A DNA stretch of 64,000 bases from Latilactobacillus sakei subsp. sakei DSM 20017 = JCM 1157 (GTDB lineage: Bacteria; Bacillota; Bacilli; Lactobacillales; Lactobacillaceae): assembly GCF_002370355.1 (NCBI RefSeq), contig NZ_AP017929.1, positions 1,674,001 through 1,738,000 on the forward strand, in the 5' to 3' direction. This document shows positions 27,509 to 35,351 of the stretch, one piece after another. The translations under genes were made by a program, and so were the position numbers. The notes under the pieces are model-generated. The model searched no databases and was not told the origin of the DNA. It worked only from the letters and a program-made list of their open reading frames with translations. The first letter of the stretch is position 1. The number at the start of each line of letters is the position of its first letter.

Positions 27509-27979
27509 ATGGAACTACTACTAACTCAACACGAAGCTGATGATTTAATTGCATCCCTAAAAAAATTAACACAAAAAACAACTAGAATCCTAACAGATGG
27601 CGATCGCGGAATAGTTAACATTTCCTCAAATTCTGGAAGGAAATTTTCTTTACGGTACTTCTATTCAAGCAACAATATTCATCTACAATTTATGGATGAA
27701 AAAATAAAATTAACTCTTATCAGAATGAATTTAAATGATAGTTTTCATAAAAATTCTACTGGCGAAAAGATATACGGAAACAGAGTTAATATATTTTCGG
27801 AGGATGAATTTTATTCAAAAGGAGATGGAACAACCCATACAAAAGCATCCCCTCTTCCCAAGGGCGTTTTAAGAAATACTAGGGATATTCTAGAAGCAAT
27901 AGACGACCTTTTTAACTATACTAATACCAGCAACCGTGATAAACTTCAATTAACAATTCCGCAACCATTAAACTTTTAA
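27509..27979 (+). CDS. DUF6978-like protein of the prophage remnant
   Basis: A 156-aa soluble protein, LLLTQHEADDLIASLKKL at the N-terminus, then a beta-rich centre (FSLRYFYSSNNIHLQFMDEK). It contains GDGTTHTKASPLPKGVLRNT and a C-terminal helix. The N-terminal LTQxEAD pattern and central motif match my recollection of the DUF6978 family. The function is unknown. The gene after it starts 25 bases downstream, and such proteins are often paired with DUF1828 proteins. Confidence 0.62.
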   Translation: MELLLTQHEADDLIASLKKLTQKTTRILTDGDRGIVNISSNSGRKFSLRYFYSSNNIHLQFMDEKIKLTLIRMNLNDSFHKNSTGEKIYGNRVNIFSEDEFYSKGDGTTHTKASPLPKGVLRNTRDILEAIDDLFNYTNTSNRDKLQLTIPQPLNF

Positions 27980-28003
27980 ATTCGTTAGAAAGGGGGATAA
28001 AAG

Positions 28004-28807
28004 ATGGATACTCAGGATTTAGAAATAAAAAGCATCGCAAACAACTGGTCTTCTTGGATGACCGGGCAAACAAATTTCAAAAGACTAAATAATAATAAAA
28101 TACAAGTTATTACACCTTTTATAGATAATTTCGGTGATGGTATTCTATTTAATATTATTTCGAAAGAAAATGACATTTATCAAGTTACTGACGAGGGTTA
28201 TACCATCTGGAATCTTACTTCTAATGGTATTAATGTGAAATCAAAGCAATCTAATAGATGGCGAATACTGCTTTCTATTATTACCCCCTATAACTTTAAA
28301 ATTGGAAAGAATGATACTATCTTTAAGTTAGTTAAAAAGAGCGAACTATCTCAAACGATAACAGATTTTATTCAGGTTTTAATAAATGTTTCTGATATTG
28401 CGTTTATGAACAGAACTAATACTGCTAGTGTTTTTTTTGATGATGTTAGAGATTATTTTAATGAAAGAAGATCTGATTATAGTTTTTTAAATACTATTTA
28501 TGCTGATGGTAAAACAAGCCAAAAATATAAATTTGAATACTTGTTCACTCCAAAACCAAATGAATTTAAACTAACTAAAATGTACAATACCCTATCCAAA
28601 AATTCTATGGAAGCAATTATCGGTATTTGGAGTGACACTTCCGGGTTCAGAGAGAATAACTATGGCACCAACTCCTCATTCAATATTCTTATAAATGGTA
28701 TATCCGATAAAGAAAAACCATTCATTGATGGACTTTTGTCTCACGAAATTGATGTTATTGATTTTCAGAATAAGAATGAAGTAAAAGATAAATTATCTAT
28801 TAAATAA
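28004..28807 (+). CDS. DUF1828/DUF1829-like protein
   Basis: A 267-aa soluble protein. The N-terminal part (about 30-120: ITPFIDNFGDGILFNI, YQVTDEGYTIWNL) matches the DUF1828 pattern. The C-terminal part (about 150-250, SQKYKFEYLFTPKPNEFKL) is like DUF1829. AAAGGGGG precedes the ATG. It is very AT-rich and is paired with the DUF6978-like gene on the plus strand. No nuclease or protease motif is obvious. Position in a prophage remnant suggests a phage-borne accessory or defence-type role, which is inference. Confidence 0.62.
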   Translation: MDTQDLEIKSIANNWSSWMTGQTNFKRLNNNKIQVITPFIDNFGDGILFNIISKENDIYQVTDEGYTIWNLTSNGINVKSKQSNRWRILLSIITPYNFKIGKNDTIFKLVKKSELSQTITDFIQVLINVSDIAFMNRTNTASVFFDDVRDYFNERRSDYSFLNTIYADGKTSQKYKFEYLFTPKPNEFKLTKMYNTLSKNSMEAIIGIWSDTSGFRENNYGTNSSFNILINGISDKEKPFIDGLLSHEIDVIDFQNKNEVKDKLSIK

Positions 28808-28829
28808 AAGCCCCTGTTGGGTTTTTTAT
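28807..28829 (+). terminator. Short terminator after the DUF1828 gene
   Basis: AAGCCC, a CTGTT loop, GGGTT and a T-run directly after the stop codon. The rest of the gap to 28963 is AT-rich with no clear feature. Confidence 0.5.
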
Positions 28830-28963
28830 TTGTCACTCAAAAGAACATACGTTTGCGTTTGTAAGCTAATTATTTATGTTTTACCCATTCCATTAACATT
28901 TATCTAGATTTATTTATGTAATTTATAAAATTAACCATTAATTTCCAAGTAAGAGGTGTCCCT

Positions 28964-29473
28964 ATGTTTAAGTATGATAAAAATAACGCTATTACAGAAT
29001 ATATTAGCAAAGGCGAAAGAAGATACCTGTTTAGAATTTATGTTGGTATTAATCCCGAGACCCATAAAAAATCAGTTATCACTCGTCGAGGGTTTAAAAC
29101 ACCCGCTGCAGCTAATGCTGAATTTCGTAAAATAGAAGCTCGGGTTAAGAATGATAAGTATGTATTTAAATTAACTGATTCTCCTGCTCTTACCTTTCAT
29201 CAAGCTTATTTAAAGTGGTTTAGTGAATCTTACCGAACTACCGTCCAATCTAGTACAATCTACAAAACTAAGCAGATTTTTGATTGTCACATCTTACCAG
29301 AAATTGGATCCATCCCACTAAATGAAATTACGCCTAAGCTATTACAACCAATTGTTAATCGTTGGGCAGATAAATACGCTAATCGTATTTTTAAGTATGC
29401 TTACACAATCAATTTAATAACATCGAATCAAAAAGATAAATTAAAATATGCCTTGGATGTTAACTTTGACTAA
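28964..29473 (+). pseudogene. int: Truncated phage tyrosine integrase (arm- and core-binding domains only)
   Basis: The 169-aa product has the AP2-like arm-binding domain (about 15-60, ISKGERRYLFRIYVGINPET then RRGFKTPAAANAEF) and the SAM-like core-binding domain (about 75-155, TFHQAYLKWFSESYRTTVQS). It stops after YAYTINLITSN, where an intact integrase of about 360-390 aa would enter the catalytic domain. The R..H-R-H-Y residues are therefore missing. The last 14 residues (QKDKLKYALDVNFD) may be new sequence or the joined extreme C-terminus after an internal deletion. It lies next to tRNA-Ser, a classic phage target. Confidence 0.85.
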
Positions 29474-29583
29474 TCAAAATTTAGCCAAAAACCGTAATTT
29501 GTATATTTGCAATAATTGACTAACCTGCTTACTTCATTTTTGACTAACCCTATAGAAGTGACTAACCTTTTTGACTAACCTTT
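29465..29583 (+). repeat. TGACTAACC direct repeats, probable integrase arm-type sites
   Basis: Five TGACTAA(C/T)C copies start at 29467, 29518, 29541, 29559 and 29573, all in the same direction, between the integrase remnant and tRNA-Ser. Flanks are often T-rich (TTTTTGACTAACC). Tyrosine integrases with an N-terminal arm-binding domain use such short direct repeats beside the attachment core. The first copy overlaps the end of the truncated integrase frame. Confidence 0.65.
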
Positions 29584-29593
29584 GTCGGCGTAT

Positions 29594-29610
29594 ATAGGAC
29601 AATATGACTT
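29594..29610 (+). repeat. ATAGGACAATAT repeat, left copy
   Basis: ATAGGACAATATGACTTT occurs here. A two-base-longer version (ATAGGACAATATAGGACTTT) occurs at 29666-29685, 72 bases away. The pair flanks the tRNA-Ser terminator. It might be part of the attachment region or a duplication scar. Confidence 0.6.
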
Positions 29611-29621
29611 TTTAAATTAAA

Positions 29622-29663
29622 CAAAAAAATAGCCGAATCACTGATTTAACAGCGATTCGGCTT
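29622..29663 (-). terminator. Terminator downstream of tRNA-Ser
   Basis: On the minus strand AGCCGAATC pairs with GATTCGGCT (CTG/CAG inner pairs) and runs into seven T. It lies about 30 bases after the tRNA 3' end. Confidence 0.8.
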
Positions 29664-29665
29664 AC

Positions 29666-29685
29666 ATAGGACAATATAGGACTTT
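29666..29685 (+). repeat. ATAGGACAATAT repeat, right copy
   Basis: Longer partner of the copy at 29594-29610. It contains a further internal ATAGGAC at a 10-base offset and ends seven bases before the tRNA-Ser 3' end. Confidence 0.6.
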
Positions 29686-29691
29686 AGCTTA

Positions 29692-29779
29692 AGGAGAGTA
29701 CAGGATTTGAACCTGCGCGCCGGTATAAGCCGGTTCGACGGATTTCGAGTCCGTTGCATTACCACTCTGCCAACTCTCC
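29692..29779 (-). tRNA. tRNA-Ser (anticodon CGA)
   Basis: An 88-nt minus-strand tRNA. The acceptor GGAGAGT pairs with ACTCTCC. The D-arm contains GGCAGAGTGGTAATGC. The anticodon stem ACGGA/TCCGT encloses CTCGAAA, giving CGA (reads UCG, serine). A long variable arm (CCGG/CCGG type) marks a class II tRNA, and the T-arm is CAGG-TTCAAAT-CCTG. CCA is not encoded; the base after the acceptor stem reads U rather than the usual G of tRNA-Ser. It is the presumed attachment site of the adjacent prophage remnant. Confidence 0.93.
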
Positions 29780-29791
29780 ATAACAGTAGTT

Positions 29792-29820
29792 ATTATACCA
29801 GATTTATAACAAACTGAAAA
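29792..29820 (-). promoter_or_regulatory. tRNA-Ser promoter
   Basis: The minus strand has TTTTCA (29815-29820), a 17-base spacer and TATAAT (29792-29797). This places the start site just upstream of the tRNA 5' end at 29779. Confidence 0.7.
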
Positions 29821-29881
29821 GGCATTATTCTAACCTATCACCCACTAGAACATATTTATGCCACTGACCCTATGATCTTCT

Positions 29882-29912
29882 AAAAAACGTCGCTTTTCCG
29901 AGCGACGTTTTT
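29882..29912. terminator. Bidirectional terminator
   Basis: AAAACGTCGC pairs with GCGACGTTTT around TTTTCCGA, with A- and T-runs on each side. It closes the small gene at 29924. Confidence 0.85.
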
Positions 29913-29923
29913 ATTTTCTTATT

Positions 29924-30124
29924 TTATTGGTTTAAATAATTATATAGCCCACGCATGGTTGCATCGTCTAATGTCAATGGTTTACCATCCAATGTGACTT
30001 CCGCAATTTGAACATAGTCTTCAAAGTCTGGCACTTCTAGTTGTTGATTTGCCACAAACTCAGCAGCTTTTTGATAAATTTTTTCGGCACTATTTTGACC
30101 ATTTACATATTTAATGACTAACAT
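29924..30124 (-). CDS. Small protein of unknown function (possibly DUF4649-like)
   Basis: A 66-aa protein starting MLVIKYVNGQNSAEKIYQ and ending MRGLYNYLNQ. The start at 30124 follows GGAG nine bases upstream; the open frame continues to 30190 without a good site. The order strand-helix-strand with EVTLDGKPLTL near the end recalls short streptococcal DUF4649 proteins, but this match is weak. No other motif is visible. Confidence 0.55.
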   Translation of the reverse strand: MLVIKYVNGQNSAEKIYQKAAEFVANQQLEVPDFEDYVQIAEVTLDGKPLTLDDATMRGLYNYLNQ

Positions 30125-30318
30125 TGCCTTCATCTCCATTTCAACTTTTAAACTCATTGATGAGTTGCTCATCTTTGACAAATTCATCATACATCACTTA
30201 CTAAAAATAAGCAACGTTTTATCTTCTATTAAAGTTGCATGGTTCCCCCTATTCCCTTTTCCCCCCAACTCCGCTATACTAATACTATCTTATACTTTGA
30301 CGATAGAGGTTCTCTCAG

Positions 30319-30666
30319 ATGAAAATATCACCTTACAAGTTTCCTTTCTTCTTTGATTTTATTTTTTTAGTCGTGACGCTGTTCCAATCGGCTTTAATTT
30401 TGATCCTGAATCCACCATTTTCTAATTTCTTACCGACCTATATGGACGCTATCGGTAAGGTTTGGTGGTTAGCCTTGGTGGCGATTCTTTTGCATGTCAT
30501 CGCCTACTTGTTGTCATTAGAACAAAATATCGCACTTTTCACTAACTTACTGGCGATCTTAGGTTATTTAACGTTAATTATCATTCCTAATTATTTATTA
30601 CTCGCTATTATTTTCTTATTCGCCGGTTTAGTACTGGCACTCAAATCATATATCGCTCGTAATTAA
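30319..30666 (+). CDS. Small integral membrane protein of unknown function
   Basis: A 115-aa protein, almost entirely hydrophobic, with four transmembrane helices (about 10-32, 45-65, 68-87, 89-108) and a short basic tail (KSYIARN). GAGGTT precedes the start. It is a single-gene unit ended by a strong terminator. No family is recognised. Confidence 0.65.
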   Translation: MKISPYKFPFFFDFIFLVVTLFQSALILILNPPFSNFLPTYMDAIGKVWWLALVAILLHVIAYLLSLEQNIALFTNLLAILGYLTLIIIPNYLLLAIIFLFAGLVLALKSYIARN

Positions 30667-30670
30667 CCAA

Positions 30671-30715
30671 TAAGGGGTCGAGGCAAAAGATACTTTTGTC
30701 TCAACCCCTTTTTTA
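30671..30715 (+). terminator. Terminator
   Basis: AAGGGGT and ACCCCTT enclose an inner GGCAAAAG/CTTTTGTC helix, followed by TTTTTT. Confidence 0.85.
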
Positions 30716-30768
30716 TCGTTATAAACGTGTCATTTCACCCAATCAAAACCCTGTTAAATATTATTTTG

Positions 30769-30777
30769 TGATATAAT
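30769..30777 (+). promoter_or_regulatory. Extended -10 promoter
   Basis: TGATATAAT (TG-A-TATAAT) lies 34 bases before the start codon at 30812. The -35 is poor, as usual for extended -10 promoters. Confidence 0.6.
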
Positions 30778-30811
30778 TAGTTTGAAGATAAAACTATTAG
30801 GAGGTCTCATC

Positions 30812-31216
30812 ATGAAACGGTATTTTGTTATTTTAAATCTCATCTGTTTATTTGCGCTCCCTTTTGTAAGCCCTTACTTATTCGATAGAGGCGTCGCGCG
30901 CAATCAAACTCAAAGCCGGGTTAGTTTTGAAACACACCGTGGTCCTAAAGCTCATCATGCGACTCCTAGCGATAATGCCGAACAAAAGCTCAACAACTTC
31001 AACAACCGTTTCGAGGCCTACTTCGATGAATTGAAACAATCACCTGGTGCACTGCATGCATTACTTATCATCCTTGGTCTTTCAATCATTACCTTACTAT
31101 GTCAGCCGCTACTTGCTTTGATGGCGACCCCTAAACCGGTCCCTATCAAAAAAACGCAACCGGCAGTTCCGAAGAAACCACAGATTGCGTCTTATAAGCG
31201 CCATTTATTAAGTTAG
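30812..31216 (+). CDS. Bitopic/double-spanning membrane protein of unknown function
   Basis: A 134-aa protein with an N-terminal hydrophobic segment (about 3-21, possible signal anchor) and a polar, basic extracellular region. A second helix follows (about 80-103, LLIILGLSIITLLCQPLLALM), then a Lys/Pro-rich tail (KPVPIKKTQPAVPKKPQ). The start at 30812 is fixed by AGGAGG. It overlaps the convergent small gene by four bases. No family is recognised. Confidence 0.62.
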   Translation: MKRYFVILNLICLFALPFVSPYLFDRGVARNQTQSRVSFETHRGPKAHHATPSDNAEQKLNNFNNRFEAYFDELKQSPGALHALLIILGLSIITLLCQPLLALMATPKPVPIKKTQPAVPKKPQIASYKRHLLS

Positions 31217-31401
31217 TTGAGACTTAATTTTTGATAGGTGTAATGGCCCTCTTTTAAAGATTGGTTGGCATAGGGCGTTTCATTTAATAGCGAAACGTAT
31301 TCCTTAGCCCGTTGTTCCGAGCTAAACGCGCGGATCATCTTACTCTTCTCATAATAGAGTGGGTTTGCTTGATACATGACAATATAAATCCAATGGTTCA
31401 T
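31213..31401 (-). CDS. Small protein of unknown function
   Basis: A 62-aa aromatic-rich protein (MNHWIYIVMYQANPLYY) with AGGTGATG before the start. The sequence SSEQRAKEYVSLLNETP is helix-like. No family is recognised. Its 3' end overlaps the convergent neighbour by four bases. Confidence 0.55.
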   Translation of the reverse strand: MNHWIYIVMYQANPLYYEKSKMIRAFSSEQRAKEYVSLLNETPYANQSLKEGHYTYQKLSLN

Positions 31402-31437
31402 TTTTCATCACCTAACTTACAAAATAACCACATAAAG

Positions 31438-31469
31438 AAAGGCCGCCTCGCAATGAGTCGGCCTTTTTA
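31438..31469 (-). terminator. Terminator after rplS
   Basis: AAAGGCCG pairs with CGGCCTTT through an inner CTC/GAG pair set. It is the end of the ylxM-rplS region on the minus strand. Confidence 0.8.
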
Positions 31470-31478
31470 AATGTCATC

Positions 31479-31826
31479 TTAACGACGAGCTTCTTTGATA
31501 CGAGCTGCCTTACCACGTAATGCGCGTAAGTAGTATAACTTAGCACGACGTACACGGCCATGACGAGTAACTTCTAATTTAGCAACACGAGGTGAGTGTA
31601 ATGGGAAAGTTCTTTCCACACCAACACCGCTACTGATCTTACGAACAGTATAAGTTTCACTAACGCCAACACCGTGACGTTTGATAACAACACCTTCGAA
31701 TAATTGGATACGTTCGCGAGTACCTTCAACAACACGCACGTGAACACGTACGCTGTCACCAGGACGGAAGCTAGGAATATCTGAACGTAATTGTGACTTA
31801 GTAATTTCTTGAATTAATGGATTCAT
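31479..31826 (-). CDS. rplS: 50S ribosomal protein L19
   Basis: Ribosomal protein at the 30S-50S interface. The 115-aa product starts [20 protein letters not shown] and includes [20 protein letters not shown] and the C-terminal [20 protein letters not shown], both family hallmarks. The ATG at 31826 follows AAAGGAGAG. The frame upstream to 31922 is the mRNA leader, not coding. It lies after trmD, the usual order. Confidence 0.98.
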   Translation of the reverse strand: MNPLIQEITKSQLRSDIPSFRPGDSVRVHVRVVEGTRERIQLFEGVVIKRHGVGVSETYTVRKISSGVGVERTFPLHSPRVAKLEVTRHGRVRRAKLYYLRALRGKAARIKEARR

Positions 31827-31829
31827 CTG

Positions 31830-31912
31830 AATCTCTCCTTTTTCACAGATATTCATTAACGTCTTGCGCCAGCGGAATACCGTTGTTTTGTGACTTATCA
31901 TCACAGCTATCA
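31830..31912 (-). promoter_or_regulatory. Probable L19 leader and promoter
   Basis: The 118-base trmD-rplS gap carries a minus-strand extended -10 (TGCTAAAAT). A leader with ACAACGGTATTCCGCTGG and GCAAGACGTTAATG follows. In low-GC Gram-positives rplS is preceded by a conserved autoregulatory L19 leader, and this resembles it from memory. Structure and binding are inferred. Confidence 0.5.
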
Positions 31913-31944
31913 ATTTTAGCATAAATCAAACTTAATTAAAAGGC

Positions 31945-32685
31945 TTATTTTTCATCAGCCTCTTGTTTAATTTCACGTAACCACTTTTGTTGGTCTGCGG
32001 TTAGATCAAAATTTTCTAATAAATCCGGCCGGCGTTCATAAGTCCGTTTCAAAGACATCTTATCCCGCCATTCATTGATGAGTTTATGGTTACCGTTCAT
32101 CAATACTTCTGGTACTTTTAAGCCGCGATATTCTGGTGGTCGTGTGTATTGGGGGTGTTCCAACAAGCCCGTTGAAAACGAATCGGTGACGGCTGATTGT
32201 TCGTTACCTAAAACACCAGGCACTAATCGTGAAATGGCATCAATCATCACCATAGCGCCTAATTCGCCCCCTGTGACGACGAAATCGCCTAATGAGACTT
32301 CATCCGTCACCAAGGTCCGAATACGCTCGTCATAGCCCTCATAATGGCCACAAATGAATACGAGGTGGTCTTCTTGTGCAAATTCTTCGGCAACCTTCTG
32401 ATTAAAAGTAACACCAGCAGGATCTAATAAAATAACGCGTTTATGACCGGGATTTTTAGCATTCACCTGGTCCATCGCTTCAAAAATAGGTTGTGGCCGG
32501 AGTAACATCCCCGCACCACCACCATAAGGCGCATCATCCACCGAATTATGTTTATTGACTGAAAAATCACGGAAATCAGTGACTTCTAGATCAATTAAAT
32601 CTCGATCGATGGCCTTACCGATAATTGATTGCGATAAACCATTTTGAACCATATCTGGGAATAAACTTAAAACATCAATCTTCAT
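31945..32685 (-). CDS. trmD: tRNA (guanine37-N1)-methyltransferase TrmD
   Basis: SPOUT methyltransferase making m1G37 in tRNAs. The 246-aa protein has [12 protein letters not shown] at the start, [14 protein letters not shown], the SAM-binding [12 protein letters not shown] and [14 protein letters not shown]. It overlaps the rimM stop; the ATG at 32685 is preferred, with an in-frame TTG two codons earlier. It forms a unit with rimM. Confidence 0.97.
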
Positions 32686-33205
32686 TATCAATCAATCCTT
32701 CTGGTACTTCAACGTAGGCCTTACCCGCTTCAATATCAATTTTTTTAATGACTGACTTCAAAAATGGTAGTAATAAATCAGAACGGCCGCGACGTTTGAT
32801 AACCCACACGTCATTAGGACCGGGATCGATTATTTCTGAGACCTTACCATAGCTTGTCCCATCAGATTCTTCAATCACTTCTAAACCAATGATATCGCCG
32901 TAGTAATATTCATCGTCTTCAAGTTGATCATCACGTTCACTTGCCGCAATTTTGAGGTTGTGTCCCTTAAATAATTCGACGTCGTTAATGTTTCCTAAGC
33001 CTTCGAATTGTAATAAGTAAAATTGCTTATGTTGACGCATCGCAGAAACCGTCACTGGTGTTAAGCCATTTGGCATTTCAACCGCCAAGTGCGTTCCCTT
33101 TTTAAACCGTTCTTCTGTAAAATCGGTTGTCGCAATGACGCGGACTTCACCACGAATACCATGCGTATTCACAATTTTACCGACTTGATAGTATTTTTCT
33201 GGCAT
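32675..33205 (-). CDS. rimM: 16S rRNA processing protein RimM
   Basis: Assembly factor for the 30S head that binds S19. The 176-aa protein has an N-terminal RimM domain ([19 protein letters not shown]) and a C-terminal PRC-barrel ([13 protein letters not shown] to [18 protein letters not shown]). It overlaps trmD. It is separated from khpA by a hairpin that may lower its expression relative to rpsP. Confidence 0.96.
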
Positions 33206-33224
33206 TTAATTTCTCCTTATTCAA

Positions 33225-33269
33225 CAAAAAACGCTTAAACAAAACATCTCTGCTTCATTTAAACGTTTG
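33225..33269 (-). terminator. Possible partial terminator between khpA and rimM
   Basis: On the minus strand AAACG-TTTAAA pairs with TTTAA-GCGTTT across a long loop, followed by TTTTTT. Inside an otherwise collinear operon it may act as an attenuator. Confidence 0.5.
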
Positions 33270-33270
33270 A

Positions 33271-33513
33271 TTAGGCATCTACAATATTTAAGCGAACGCG
33301 TTTTTGATAAGGTGTTTTCACACTATAGACAATGGTCCGGATTGACTGCGCTACCCGGCCTTGCTTACCAATAATACGTCCGATATCTGATGGATTAACC
33401 TGTAAGTCAAATTCCATAAAACGTTCCGTCTCATGTTCAGTCAATTTGACATCATTGGGATGTTCGACAAGTGGCTGAACAATTGCAATAATTAGTTCTT
33501 TCACGTCTGTCAT
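33271..33513 (-). CDS. khpA: KH-domain RNA-binding protein KhpA
   Basis: An 80-aa single type-II KH domain with the GxxG loop in IGRIIGKQGRVAQSIRTIV (about 43-61). KhpA (YlqC) partners KhpB and affects division and small-RNA biology in streptococci and lactobacilli. It lies between rpsP and rimM, ten bases from rpsP. Confidence 0.94.
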   Translation of the reverse strand: MTDVKELIIAIVQPLVEHPNDVKLTEHETERFMEFDLQVNPSDIGRIIGKQGRVAQSIRTIVYSVKTPYQKRVRLNIVDA

Positions 33514-33522
33514 AACAAATCC

Positions 33523-33798
33523 CTACTTTTTAGCGAAGCGAGCTTCGTGATATTTTTGCATAATCCCTTGTTTTGATAAAAGATTACGTACTGTATCAGA
33601 AGGTTGTGCGCCTTTTTGTAACCAGTCCATGATAACTTCTTCTTCTAACTTCAAGTCAACAGGTTCTGTTAATGGATTGTAGTAACCTACTTGTTGGATA
33701 AAGCGACCATCACGTGGTGAACGTGAATCTGCAACAACGATACGGTAGAATGGGCGTTTTTTAGAACCCATACGTTTCATACGAATTTTAACTGACAT
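33523..33798 (-). CDS. rpsP: 30S ribosomal protein S16
   Basis: The 91-aa protein starts [20 protein letters not shown] and has [21 protein letters not shown], diagnostic for S16. The start at 33798 follows GGAGG; an ATG three codons earlier is less likely. It is the first gene after ffh in the usual order. Confidence 0.97.
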   Translation of the reverse strand: MSVKIRMKRMGSKKRPFYRIVVADSRSPRDGRFIQQVGYYNPLTEPVDLKLEEEVIMDWLQKGAQPSDTVRNLLSKQGIMQKYHEARFAKK

Positions 33799-33841
33799 TA
33801 ATGCCACCTCCTATTAATTCTTTAACATGTCATAATATACC

Positions 33842-33890
33842 AAATTTTAAAGGCCGTGTAAAGTGTTTTTTCTTTACAGGGCGAATTTTT
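33842..33890. terminator. Hairpin between ffh and rpsP
   Basis: GCCCTGTAAAG pairs with CTTTACACGGC around an A-rich loop. The minus-strand T-run is weak (CTTTAAAATTT), so partial termination or processing between ffh and rpsP is more likely than a full stop. Confidence 0.45.
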
Positions 33891-35327
33891 TTAAGATTTA
33901 AAACGACGTGCGTTCTTAAGACGTTTTTTCTTGTTCTTCTTTTGCTTCTTCATCATTGAGTTCATGGCCATCTTACCCATTTTACCCTTGATGCCGTTGC
34001 CCATTAAACCTTCCATGCCATTAAAGTTACCTTTTGACATTTGGTTCATCATCTTCTTGGATTGATTAAACTGTTTGATCATCCGATTAACTTCAACGAT
34101 TGGCCGGCCAGCACCGGCGGCTAATCGACGACGACGACTTGGGTTTAATAAGTCTGGATTTTCCCGTTCTTGCGGTGTCATTGATTGCACAATCGCCTTC
34201 ATGTGGGTCATATCCTTAGGATCCATCTTGATATTTTTAAGTTGGGGGTTATTAGCCATCCCCGGAATCATCTTCATGATATCTTCCAATGGTCCCATAT
34301 TTTGCAATTGATCCATTTGATCGAGGAAGTCGTTAAAATCAAAGCTATTTTCTTTGATTTTTTCGGCCATATCAACCGCTTTTTGTTCATCGTAATCTTC
34401 TTGAGCCTTTTCAATCAAGCTCAACATGTCGCCCATCCCTAAGATTCGGCTACTCATCCGATCAGGATAGAAGACATCTAATTGGTTTAATTTTTCACCT
34501 TGACCAGTGAACTTGATTGGCTTGCCGGTTACCGCACGAATTGAAAGGGCAGCCCCACCACGTGTGTCACCGTCTAATTTAGTTAAGACAACCCCGGTGA
34601 TGTCTAAGCGGCTGTTAAAGCCTTCAGCAACGTCAACCGCAGCTTGCCCAGTCATCGCATCAACTGTTAACAAGATTTCATTAGGATGGGCTAAATCATT
34701 GATATCAGCCAATTCTTGCATTAGCGCTTCATCAATTTGTAAACGACCGGCCGTATCAATTAAGACGTAGTCGTTCTTTTGTAAAGCAGCTTGTGCCAAC
34801 CCTTGGCGTACGATTTCAACCGGATTAACATCCGTACCCATTTCAAAGACTGGGGCCCCAACTTGTTCCCCAACCGTCTTCAATTGATCGATAGCGGCTG
34901 GACGATAAATATCGGCCGCAATCATCAACGGCCGTGCTTTTTCATTTTTAATTAAATAAGTGGCTAATTTCCCAGCAGTCGTGGTTTTCCCGGCCCCTTG
35001 AAGCCCGACCATCATAATAATCGTTGGAATTTTTGGTGATTTGTTCAACGGTACAGCCGTTTCACCCATCATCTTGGTTAATTCTTCATCAACAATCTTA
35101 ACGATTTGTTGTGCTGGTGAGAGACTCTCCAACACTTCCGTTCCGATTGCCTTTTCCTTAACGACTTTAATGAAGTCCTTAACGACTTTAAAGTTAACAT
35201 CGGCTTCTAATAACGCTAAGCGAATTTCACGCATCGCTTGGTTGACGTCAGCTTCAGTAACCTTCCCTTTACGACGTAATTTACTTAATGCACCTTGTAA
35301 TCTTTCTGTTAGTCCTTCAAATGCCAT
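33891..35327 (-). CDS. ffh: Signal recognition particle GTPase Ffh
   Basis: Protein part of the SRP, which targets nascent membrane proteins. The 478-aa protein has an N domain and a G domain with GLQGAGKTTTAGKLA (about 107-121), DTAGR and TKLDGDTRGGAA. The Met-rich M domain (about 300-478) binds signal sequences and 4.5S RNA and ends in a Lys-rich tail. It follows ylxM closely. Confidence 0.98.
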   Translation of the reverse strand: MAFEGLTERLQGALSKLRRKGKVTEADVNQAMREIRLALLEADVNFKVVKDFIKVVKEKAIGTEVLESLSPAQQIVKIVDEELTKMMGETAVPLNKSPKIPTIIMMVGLQGAGKTTTAGKLATYLIKNEKARPLMIAADIYRPAAIDQLKTVGEQVGAPVFEMGTDVNPVEIVRQGLAQAALQKNDYVLIDTAGRLQIDEALMQELADINDLAHPNEILLTVDAMTGQAAVDVAEGFNSRLDITGVVLTKLDGDTRGGAALSIRAVTGKPIKFTGQGEKLNQLDVFYPDRMSSRILGMGDMLSLIEKAQEDYDEQKAVDMAEKIKENSFDFNDFLDQMDQLQNMGPLEDIMKMIPGMANNPQLKNIKMDPKDMTHMKAIVQSMTPQERENPDLLNPSRRRRLAAGAGRPIVEVNRMIKQFNQSKKMMNQMSKGNFNGMEGLMGNGIKGKMGKMAMNSMMKKQKKNKKKRLKNARRFKS

Positions 35328-35351
35328 TAATGATCATTCCTTTAAATTGAT

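Noticed and set aside
31827-31922. Longer L19 with a 32-residue extension
   Set aside because: The region is the mRNA leader with promoter-like sequence; L19 proteins start at MNPLIQ.
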